DNA of 12,968 nt from Nitriliruptoraceae bacterium (lineage in GTDB: Bacteria > Actinomycetota > Nitriliruptoria > Nitriliruptorales > Nitriliruptoraceae), in NCBI GenBank assembly GCA_003554005.1, contig PWEU01000297.1, forward strand, positions 1 through 12,968, given 5' to 3'. The translations under genes and the position numbers were made by a program. Under the pieces are notes generated by a model that saw only the letters and a list, made by a program, of their open reading frames with translations, was not told the origin of the DNA and searched no databases. Numbering within the stretch: position 1 is the first letter of the stretch; each line of letters opens with the position of its first letter. Below, in pieces: positions 7,174 through 12,968 of this stretch.

Positions 7174-8013
7174 CTAGCCGACCGGCTCCCCGTCGCGGTG
7201 CGCTGCCGAGGGCTGCGGGGCACCGTCGTCGACCCCGGACCCGGTCGCCCCGTCCCCATCGCCTGCGGCCCCGTCCACACCCCCGGCGGCCTCGCCGTCC
7301 GCATGGTCCGCAGCCTGCAGGGCGAGGTAGGCCTCCCTGGCAGCCCGCTGCTCCGCCTGCTTCTTGCTGCGCCCCTCACCGGTACCCCAGGGACGGTCGG
7401 CGATCACCGCGGCCGCGGTGAAGGTCTTGCGGTGGTCCGGCCCGCGGTCGCTGACCTCGTAGCGGGGCAGTCCTCCGAAACGGGCGGCGGCCAGCTCCTG
7501 CAGGCTGGTCTTGTAGTCGAGCGCGGCACCACGTTCGGCCAGCTCCGCCAGCGTCTCCGCGAACAACCGCTGGACCAGGTCGTAGGCGGTCGCGAAGCCC
7601 TGGTCGAGGTACCCCGCCCCGATCACCGCCTCGAGCCCGTCGGCCAGGATCGACTCCTTGTCCCGTCCACCGGAGCTGATCTCGCCGCGACCGAGCTTGA
7701 TGAAGGCACCGAGGTCGAGCGAGCGGGCCACGTCGGCGAGGGCGTCGGCCTTGACCGCCGCGGCCCGGACCTTGGCCAGCCGGCCCTCCTGCTCGTCGGG
7801 GTGAGCGTGGAAGATCTCGTCGGCCACCACCAGACCCAACACGGCGTCACCGAGGAACTCCAGACGCTCGTTGGGCTGGACAGCACCGTTCTCGAAGGCC
7901 CACGAGCGATGGGTCAACGCACGCTCGAGCAGGCCCAGGTCGTCGAGATGGACGTCCAGGAGCCGGGCGAGGGTCTCCACCGTCGGACGAGGCGTGGGGG
8001 CGGCGTCGCTCAC
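7174..8013 (-). CDS. rnc: Ribonuclease III
   Basis: RNase III cuts double-stranded RNA and matures the 16S/23S rRNA precursors. The 279-residue form has the endonuclease signature NERLEFLGD (48-56), the second acidic metal-binding pair in DGLEAVIGA (Asp125, Glu128), and a C-terminal double-stranded RNA-binding domain (about 167-233) from DYKTSLQEL to SKKQAEQRAAREAYL. Both catalytic and RNA-binding parts look intact. Beyond the usual end there is a tail of about 45 Gly/Asp/Ala-rich acidic residues. The GTG start lies seven bases after the L32 stop, with GAGGG four bases upstream. A TTG at 8034 in the same frame would overlap rpmF and is less likely. The gene follows rpmF directly, the widespread rpmF-rnc pairing. 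Confidence 0.96.
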   Translation of the reverse strand: MSDAAPTPRPTVETLARLLDVHLDDLGLLERALTHRSWAFENGAVQPNERLEFLGDAVLGLVVADEIFHAHPDEQEGRLAKVRAAAVKADALADVARSLDLGAFIKLGRGEISSGGRDKESILADGLEAVIGAGYLDQGFATAYDLVQRLFAETLAELAERGAALDYKTSLQELAAARFGGLPRYEVSDRGPDHRKTFTAAAVIADRPWGTGEGRSKKQAEQRAAREAYLALQAADHADGEAAGGVDGAAGDGDGATGSGVDDGAPQPSAAHRDGEPVG

Positions 8014-8017
8014 AACG

Positions 8018-8022
8018 CCCTC
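8018..8022 (-). promoter_or_regulatory. Ribosome binding site of rnc, overlapping the rpmF stop
   Basis: GAGGG on the minus strand lies four bases before the rnc GTG at 8013 and includes bases of the L32 stop codon (8021-8023). This suggests that the two genes are translated in a coupled manner. Confidence 0.55.
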
Positions 8023-8200
8023 AGTCGACCTCAACGACCTCGCGACCGTCGTAGGTCCCGCAGGTCCCGCAGACGGTGTGGGGTCGGGTCGGCGCCTTGC
8101 ACCGCTTGCAGGTCGCGTAGGTCGGGGCGGTGGTCTTGACCCACTGCGCCTTGCGATGACGGGTCCGCGAACGGGACATCTTGCGCTTCGGGACGGCCAT
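8021..8200 (-). CDS. rpmF: 50S ribosomal protein L32
   Basis: L32 is a small zinc-ribbon protein of the large ribosomal subunit. The 59-residue product opens with the family's MAVPKRKMSRSRTRHRKAQ segment. It carries four cysteines in two CxxC pairs (31, 34, 44, 47), so this is the zinc-binding form rather than the cysteine-free paralogue used under zinc limitation. The ATG has AGGA six bases upstream. The same frame is open further upstream to 8389, but the conserved N-terminus clearly marks the real start. It lies between the DUF177 gene (91 bases upstream) and rnc (7 bases downstream). The DUF177-rpmF pairing is found across bacteria. Confidence 0.97.
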   Translation of the reverse strand: MAVPKRKMSRSRTRHRKAQWVKTTAPTYATCKRCKAPTRPHTVCGTCGTYDGREVVEVD

Positions 8201-8291
8201 GGTGGTTCCTGTCCGGTGTCGGGGGGGAGAGGTGGTCGAGAGGTGACACGCCGTGCGGCGCGGAGGCGGTGGGCGGTGAGCCGCGCACGGC

Positions 8292-8825
8292 TCAGGCGGG
8301 TGGAACATCGAGGTCGGCGAGCGCGGCCCAGCGCGGGTCGGGCTCCGGGGTCTGCGCGTGGCCGCAGTCCTCGAGGTTGCGGTCAGCACCGCAGGCCGGG
8401 CACAAGCCCTGGCAGTCCGGTCGACACAGCACGCGCACGGGGAGGTCGATCATCACCGCGTCCCGTGCCAAGGTCGACAGGTCGATGGCGGTGCGGTCGT
8501 CCAGGAGCTCGTAGCCGGGGTCGTCCTCCTCGCCCTCCTCCCGGCGAGCAGGATCGGAGTAGAGCTCGGTGACCGTGACCTCCAGGTCGTCCCGGACGGT
8601 CGTGAGACACCGGGCGCACGCGACCTCGAGGCTGAACCCCAGGGTGCCACGGACCAGCACGCCTTCGACCACCGCATCGAGGTGGAGGTCGAGCTGGACC
8701 GGGTCGAGGACCCGTTCGACGACCGGACCCCAGGGAGCCGTCCCGAACTCGGCCGCAGCGACCTCACGCTCGATCGCCCGGGTCTCACCCGGGTGATCGA
8801 CGAGATCGACGATGGGCACGCGCAC
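8292..8825 (-). CDS. DUF177 (YceD-like) ribosome-linked protein
   Basis: DUF177/YceD proteins are encoded next to rpmF in many bacteria and are linked to 23S rRNA accumulation. The 177-residue product has the typical LDLHLDAVVEGVLVRGTL segment (45-62), CARC (70-73), an acidic middle with EEGEEDD (97-102), DLSTLARDAVMIDLP (115-129), and a cysteine cluster CRPDCQGLCPACG (134-146) with a further Cys154. The pattern suggests metal binding, as in many Gram-positive members. The start is a GTG with GGAG ten bases upstream; a second in-frame GTG two codons later is possible. About 230 non-coding bases precede it (8826-9059), the second-largest gap between genes in this block. That gap could hold a promoter for DUF177-rpmF-rnc; I see only a weak TACCCT (8947-8952) resembling a -10 element. 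Confidence 0.9.
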   Translation of the reverse strand: MRVPIVDLVDHPGETRAIEREVAAAEFGTAPWGPVVERVLDPVQLDLHLDAVVEGVLVRGTLGFSLEVACARCLTTVRDDLEVTVTELYSDPARREEGEEDDPGYELLDDRTAIDLSTLARDAVMIDLPVRVLCRPDCQGLCPACGADRNLEDCGHAQTPEPDPRWAALADLDVPPA

Positions 8826-9059
8826 GGTGATCGAGCTCCACTGCTGAGGGGTCGGGGACGCGGTTGCCGCTGCCGGCGAGCCGTCTAGGGGCGACGCGGT
8901 CGGGGCAGAGGCGAACGGCCGACGGGCGTTGCCGACTGGCCCGGGAAGGGTAGCACGGGCCCGAGTGGCCCGGTCCGACCCGCCAGATCGCGCATCGACC
9001 TTTCGCCTACCGTCCGCCGGGGGCGGCTCGGCGCGTCGCGCAGCGGCTCGGATCAGGCG

Positions 9060-9665
9060 CTACCGGTGCCCCTCGTCCAGCTCGTCGTCGAGAGGCACGT
9101 CGATGGCGGATCCTGTGGACGATCGGGCGGCAGCGGCCTGCTGGGCCGCCACCTCGCTGTCGTGTTCGAGGCTGTCGGTGTCGAGCGCGTCGCTGTCCAG
9201 CCCACCCCGCAGCTTCTGACGGCCGCGTTCCACCGCGCTGAGGGTCTTGTGGAGCACCACCTCGAAGTTCGCGAGCTTGGCGTCGACGTAGTCCTCCGCC
9301 TCGAGCCGGATCCGGCGGGCGTGCTCGCGGGCGTCCCCGACGATGCGTTCGGCCTCCTCAGCGGCCCCACGGACCACTTCCTGCTCGGAGATGAGCCGGT
9401 CGCGCTCCGCCCGGGCGTCGGCGAGGATCTCGTCGGCGTCGAGCTGGGCGCGCTCGAGGATCTCGTCCCGCTCCTTCACGACCCAGCGGGCCTGGGTGAG
9501 CTCGTCGGGCAGCGCCTCGCGGAGGTCGGCCACGAGACCGTCGACCTCCGAGCGGTTCACCATCACCGACGCCGACAGCGGCACGGTCTTCGCCTCACCG
9601 ACCAGCCGTTCGAGCTGATGCAGCTTGGCTTCGACGTCCGGCGAGACACCGCGCTGTTCGCTCAT
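9060..9665 (-). CDS. SepIVA-like DivIVA-family coiled-coil protein
   Basis: The 201-residue protein has a short N-terminal helical region (about 10-50), then a long charged coiled coil (about 55-155) rich in Glu, Arg and Ala. A disordered acidic tail with DSDALDTDSLEHDSE follows. There is no membrane segment or signal peptide. Its position upstream of DUF177 and rnc matches Rv2927c, the mycobacterial SepIVA protein involved in septation and polar envelope growth, and its length and coiled-coil make-up fit DivIVA-type cytoskeletal scaffolds. Assignment to SepIVA therefore rests on context and architecture, not on a catalytic motif. The ATG has GAGGT (9673-9677) seven bases upstream. The gap before it contains two GGGTAT hexamers and a 10-bp repeat array, so it may have its own promoter. 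Confidence 0.85.
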   Translation of the reverse strand: MSEQRGVSPDVEAKLHQLERLVGEAKTVPLSASVMVNRSEVDGLVADLREALPDELTQARWVVKERDEILERAQLDADEILADARAERDRLISEQEVVRGAAEEAERIVGDAREHARRIRLEAEDYVDAKLANFEVVLHKTLSAVERGRQKLRGGLDSDALDTDSLEHDSEVAAQQAAAARSSTGSAIDVPLDDELDEGHR

Positions 9666-9770
9666 GGGATCGACCTCGTCAGCTGGACCGCGGATACCCG
9701 TGACCCGGGCGGCTGCACGATACCCGCGGTGTCACGCTCGGCGACGTTCCGCGTCGCCTCCGGACGGACG

Positions 9771-9840
9771 GGGCCGGGACGGCGCGGGACGGCGCGGGAC
9801 GGGTGGGGCCAGCGCGGGACGGCGCGGGACGGCGCGGGAC
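9771..9840. repeat. 10-bp-period tandem array between coaD and the SepIVA-like gene
   Basis: Seven consecutive 10-base blocks run from 9771 to 9840. Four are exactly GGCGCGGGAC (9781, 9791, 9821, 9831) and one differs by a single base (AGCGCGGGAC at 9811). The block at 9771 (GGGCCGGGAC) is degenerate and the one at 9801 is strongly diverged. The period is close to one turn of the DNA helix. The array begins 10 bases beyond the coaD stop and lies in the leader of the SepIVA-like gene. Function is not evident; it may be a slippage product of GC-rich DNA or a phased protein-binding site. Confidence 0.9.
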
Positions 9841-9850
9841 GGCGGCCCCG

Positions 9851-10327
9851 TCAGCTGAGCTTGGCGCGCAGGGCCTCGGCGACGCGGGGCGGCACGGCGT
9901 GGTCGATGGTGCCGCCGTACCTGGCCACCTCCTTGACCAGCGAACTGGAGAGGTAGGAGTGCTCCGGACTGGTGGTCAAAAACACCGTCTCCACCGGGCC
10001 GATGCGCTGGTTCATCTGGGCCATCTGGAGCTCGTACTCGAAGTCGCTGACCGCCCGCAGACCCTTGCACACCAGCCCGATACCCCGGGCGTTGCAGAAG
10101 TCGACGAGCAGCCCCTCGAACCGGTCGATGGTCACGTTGGGGTAGCCGGCCACCTCGGCCTCGAGCAGCGCGATGCGCTCCTCGATCGTGAACAACCCCT
10201 GCTTGCTGGGGTTCTCCAGCACGGCGACCACGACCTCGTCGAACCGGGCCGACGCCCGGGCGATGACGTCGAGGTGGCCCAGGGTGACGGGGTCGAAGCT
10301 GCCCGGGCAGGCGACGGCGACGGTCAC
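9851..10327 (-). CDS. coaD: Phosphopantetheine adenylyltransferase
   Basis: CoaD transfers AMP from ATP to 4'-phosphopantetheine, forming dephospho-CoA in the penultimate step of coenzyme A synthesis. The 158-residue length is normal for the hexameric cytosolic enzyme. It has the nucleotidyltransferase signature GSFDPVTLGHLD (9-20) with TLGH at 15-18, the substrate-binding KGLR (88-91), FEYELQMAQMN (96-106), and SSSLVKEVA (127-135), which contacts ATP. All key positions are intact. The GTG start has AGGAG (10333-10337) five bases upstream. It begins 45 bases after the rsmD stop; rsmD-coaD is a common bacterial pair, and the two are probably co-transcribed. Confidence 0.97.
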   Translation of the reverse strand: MTVAVACPGSFDPVTLGHLDVIARASARFDEVVVAVLENPSKQGLFTIEERIALLEAEVAGYPNVTIDRFEGLLVDFCNARGIGLVCKGLRAVSDFEYELQMAQMNQRIGPVETVFLTTSPEHSYLSSSLVKEVARYGGTIDHAVPPRVAEALRAKLS

Positions 10328-10372
10328 GGTGGCTCCTGTGGGTGCGGGGCGAGGGCCGGTCCGCCGGCGACG

Positions 10373-10921
10373 TTAGGCGACCAGGTCCGCACGGTGGAGC
10401 ACGGTCGCGCCGTAGACCCGCGGTTCGACCGCCTGCAGGACCGGCGGCCAGGCCGGGGCGGGGTCACGGCGGGCGCGCTCGACGACCACCGTGGCGCCGG
10501 GAGCGAGGTGGTCGACCAGCGCCTCGAGGATGCGGTCGACCTCCGCCGCGGACGTGCGGTAGGGCGGATCGGCGAAGACCAGGTCGAAGGGCCCATCCGG
10601 CAGGTGCCCGGCCAGCGCCGTCGCCACATCGACGGGCAGCACGACCGCGCCCGGCAGCCCCACCACCTCGACGTTGGCCCGCAGCACGGTCAGGGTCCGG
10701 CGGTCGCGTTCGACCAGGGTGGCCCGTGCCGCCCCACGCGAGAGCGCCTCCAGGCCGAGGGCGCCGCTGCCCGCGTACAGGTCCAGCACCCGGGCGTCGG
10801 GCAGCCGGGCCTGCAACGAGGAGAACAACGCCTCGCGCACCCGGTCGGCGGTCGGGCGGACCTCGTCGCCGGGCGGTGCGCTGATCCGCCGGCCCTTCGC
10901 CAGCCCCGCGACGATCCGCAT
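10373..10921 (-). CDS. rsmD: 16S rRNA (guanine966-N2)-methyltransferase RsmD
   Basis: RsmD methylates N2 of G966 in 16S rRNA during small-subunit assembly. The 182-residue product starts with MRIVAGLAKGRRI, typical of the family. It contains PTADRVREALF (23-33), SAM-binding motif I LDLYAGSGALGLEALSRGA (46-64), the acidic ERD (71-73), and the catalytic DPPY (118-121). The C-terminus is shorter and more Ala-rich than some homologues but complete. The ATG overlaps the stop of the upstream oligopeptidase B gene by one base (TGATG), and there is no obvious ribosome binding site. Translation is therefore probably coupled to that gene. The same frame is open far upstream inside the peptidase gene, but that extension is an out-of-frame shadow. 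Confidence 0.96.
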   Translation of the reverse strand: MRIVAGLAKGRRISAPPGDEVRPTADRVREALFSSLQARLPDARVLDLYAGSGALGLEALSRGAARATLVERDRRTLTVLRANVEVVGLPGAVVLPVDVATALAGHLPDGPFDLVFADPPYRTSAAEVDRILEALVDHLAPGATVVVERARRDPAPAWPPVLQAVEPRVYGATVLHRADLVA

Positions 10922-12968
10922 CAGGCCGTGGCCGACGCCGCGGGTGGCGGCTCCTCGGTACCCGAAGGGTCGGCCGGGGAGGCATCGGCGGTCACCTCGA
11001 CACCTGGCACCTGCGGGCCGGTCGCCGCGACCTCCGCGGCACCGACGTGGGCGAGGAGGAAGGCCAGCACCCGCGCCTCGTCCTGCCAGGCGTCGTAGCG
11101 ACCGGAGCGCCCGCCGTGCCCGGCACCGAGCTCGGTGTGCAGCAGGAGCGGCCCGCCCCCGGTCGAGGTGGTCCGCAGCTTGGCGATCCACTTGGCGGGC
11201 TCCCAGTACTGGACCCGGGGATCGTTCAGCCCACCGACGACCAGCAGCGCCGGGTGGTCGACCGCAGCCACGTTGTCGTAGGGCGAGTAGGACCGCATCA
11301 CCTCGAGGAAACCGAGCTCGCCGGGGTTGCCCCACTCCTCGTACTCGATCACCGTGAGCGGGATCGAGGGGTCCGACATGGTGGTGACGACGTCGACGAA
11401 GGGCACCTCGGCGACCGCGGCGGCGCACACGTCGGGCCGGAGGTTGAGCACCGCACCGATCAGCAACCCGCCGGCGCTGCCGCCGCGGATGGCCAACCGG
11501 TCCCGGGCGGTGACCCGTTGCTCGACGAGGTGGTCCGCGCACGCCACGAAGTCGGAGAAGGTGTTGGGCTTGGCGTGGAACTTGCCGTCGAGGTACCAGC
11601 GCCGCCCCAGCTCACCGCCGCCCCGCACGTGGGCGATCGCGAACACCACCCCCCGCTCCAGCAGACTGAGGCGGGCGGAGGAGAAGACGGGGTCGATCGA
11701 GATCTCGTAGCTGCCGTAGCCGTACAGCAGGGCCGGAGCGCTGCCGTCCAGGGGCACGTCGGCGCGGCGCACCAGGCTGATCGGGACCCGGGTGCCGTCG
11801 GGTGCGGTGGCCCACTCGCGCCAGGACACGAACCGGTCCCGGTCGTAGCCGCCGCGCACGGGCTGCTGCTTGAGCAGGCTGCGCTCCCCCGTCTCGAGGT
11901 CGAGATCGCCCTCCTGCGTCGGGGTGGTCAGCGAGCTGTAGGCGAAGCGCAGCGTCCGGGTCTCGAAGCCGGGGTTCGCGCCGATCGCGGCGGCGTAGAC
12001 GTCCTCGTCCATCGCCAGCACCTCACCCTCACCGGTGGCCGGGTCGCAGACCCGCAGCTGGGTCCGCGCGTCGGCGCGCTCCGACAGGACGAGTTGATCG
12101 GCGAAGACGTCGGCGGCCTCCAGCCGGATGCCGGGACGGTGCCCGATCAGGTCGATCCAGTGCTCGCGCCCCGGGGTGGCCACCGGCGCGACACACAGCT
12201 TGAAGTCCTCGGCCTCGTCGGCGTTGGTGACGAGGTAGAGGAGGTCACCCCGGTGGTCGAGGTCGTACTCGACGCCATCCTCGCGCTCGGCGACCAGGCG
12301 CGGGCGGGCGGTGGGATCGTCGGCGTCGAGGAGGTACCACTCGCTGGTGACCTTGCTGGAGGCGGCGATGGCCAGGAAGCGGTGGCTGCGGGTGCGTCCG
12401 ACGCCCAGCCAGAACCGCTCGTCCTCCTCGGTGTAGAGCAGCTCATCGGCGTCGTGAGGGGTGCCGAGCCGGTGCCGCCAGACCTGGTGTGGCCGCCAGG
12501 CGTCGTCGGGCACGGTGTAGAGGAAGCTGCGGGCGTCGTTGGCCCAGGCGAGGCCGTAGGCCGCCCGGGGGATCACGTCATCGAGATCCTCGCCGGTCTC
12601 CAGGTCCCGGACCCGGACCGTGAACACCTCCGTGCCCGAGGTGTCGGTCGCGATCGCCGCGAGCCGGTGGTCGGGGCTGATCGCGAAGCCGCCGAGCTGG
12701 AAGAAGTCGTGGCCCTCGGCCTCCAGGTTCTGGTCGTAGAGCACCACCTCGTCATCGGGCGGGTCGAGGGGGTCGACGGGGCGGCGCAGGTGGTCGTCGA
12801 GGTGGCGCGGGTCGTGGACGCCGAAGGGCGCTGGACGGCGGCACCGGATCGGGTAGGCGGACCCCTCCAGCGTGCGGCGGTAGTACAGCCAACCCCCGTC
12901 GAGCACTGGGACGGAGCTGTCGGTCTCCTGCACCCGACCCTTGATCTCCGCGAACAACCGGTCGCGCA
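10921..12968 (-). CDS. ptrB: Oligopeptidase B (S9A serine peptidase), 5' end outside window
   Basis: This enzyme is a cytosolic serine oligopeptidase that cleaves short peptides after Lys or Arg. The frame stays open to the right edge, and the visible protein begins inside the conserved region (RDRLFAEIKGRVQETDSSVPV), so the first few dozen residues are missing. Counting from the TTG at 12957, a beta-propeller domain covers about 20-390. The alpha/beta-hydrolase domain follows, with GGSAGG (nucleophile Ser494), GGLNDPRVQYWEP (Asp579) and GAGHGGRSGR (His614). EYEEWGNP (538-545) keeps the acidic residues linked to basic-residue preference in oligopeptidase B. Residues beyond about 640 are a Pro/Ala-rich extension not needed for the fold. 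The gene overlaps rsmD by one base. In many actinomycetes other genes precede rsmD, so this pairing is somewhat unusual. Confidence 0.95.
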   Translation of the reverse strand, partial: RDRLFAEIKGRVQETDSSVPVLDGGWLYYRRTLEGSAYPIRCRRPAPFGVHDPRHLDDHLRRPVDPLDPPDDEVVLYDQNLEAEGHDFFQLGGFAISPDHRLAAIATDTSGTEVFTVRVRDLETGEDLDDVIPRAAYGLAWANDARSFLYTVPDDAWRPHQVWRHRLGTPHDADELLYTEEDERFWLGVGRTRSHRFLAIAASSKVTSEWYLLDADDPTARPRLVAEREDGVEYDLDHRGDLLYLVTNADEAEDFKLCVAPVATPGREHWIDLIGHRPGIRLEAADVFADQLVLSERADARTQLRVCDPATGEGEVLAMDEDVYAAAIGANPGFETRTLRFAYSSLTTPTQEGDLDLETGERSLLKQQPVRGGYDRDRFVSWREWATAPDGTRVPISLVRRADVPLDGSAPALLYGYGSYEISIDPVFSSARLSLLERGVVFAIAHVRGGGELGRRWYLDGKFHAKPNTFSDFVACADHLVEQRVTARDRLAIRGGSAGGLLIGAVLNLRPDVCAAAVAEVPFVDVVTTMSDPSIPLTVIEYEEWGNPGELGFLEVMRSYSPYDNVAAVDHPALLVVGGLNDPRVQYWEPAKWIAKLRTTSTGGGPLLLHTELGAGHGGRSGRYDAWQDEARVLAFLLAHVGAAEVAATGPQVPGVEVTADASPADPSGTEEPPPAASATA

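Noticed and set aside
6724..8139. 471-codon plus-strand frame across the Fpg-like, rnc and rpmF genes
   Set aside because: It spans three well-supported minus-strand genes and has no recognisable protein features.
10922..11542. Upstream extension of the rsmD frame inside oligopeptidase B
   Set aside because: The family-typical RsmD N-terminus begins at the ATG at 10921. The extension is Arg-rich shadow sequence opposite the intact peptidase frame.
1..12968. Defence system, prophage, insertion sequence or tRNA/rRNA gene
   Set aside because: No transposase, integrase, toxin-antitoxin pair, nuclease-helicase module or RNA gene signature was seen. Gene content and order are those of a conserved actinobacterial core locus.

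Overview
The window is very GC-rich chromosomal DNA from an actinomycete-like bacterium. All twelve recognisable genes lie on the minus strand and read from right to left. In transcription order they are: oligopeptidase B (cut by the right edge), rsmD, coaD, a SepIVA-like DivIVA-family gene, a DUF177/YceD gene, rpmF (L32), rnc, an Fpg/MutM-like gene, acyP, a small coiled-coil gene, smc and ftsY. The block SepIVA - DUF177 - rnc - fpg - acyP - smc - ftsY is the order known from Mycobacterium tuberculosis (Rv2927c to Rv2921c), which supports Actinomycetota. The many differences in detail suggest a lineage away from Mycobacterium and Streptomyces, possibly a deep branch such as Nitriliruptoria. 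That placement is inference.

Right part (9.0-12.97 kb): oligopeptidase B runs into rsmD with a TGATG stop/start overlap. CoaD follows, then a 185-base gap holding a 10-bp-period GC-rich array, then the SepIVA-like gene. Middle (7.1-8.9 kb): DUF177, L32 and RNase III form the classic ribosome-linked group. Left part (0.39-7.1 kb): the Fpg-like gene, acylphosphatase, a 68-residue coiled-coil protein, the condensin Smc and the SRP receptor FtsY. Beyond ftsY (1-387) there is no convincing gene, but there are two identical 59-bp copies of a long palindrome.

This is mostly a core housekeeping locus covering translation and rRNA processing, cofactor synthesis, chromosome segregation, membrane targeting and cell-envelope growth. 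I found no defence island, transposase, prophage or CRISPR array. The strongest unusual signal is the protein in the canonical fpg position. It keeps the Fpg fold landmarks and a four-cysteine zinc finger, but every signature catalytic or base-handling residue I can align (N-terminal Pro, the RRxK lysine, the GxGN asparagine, DPRRFG, the zinc-finger Arg) is replaced. It may be a DNA-binding pseudo-glycosylase rather than a repair enzyme. Secondary signals are three separate repeat structures in the intergenic gaps. Several starts were shortened to GTG codons with good ribosome binding sites (smc, Fpg-like, acyP, rnc).
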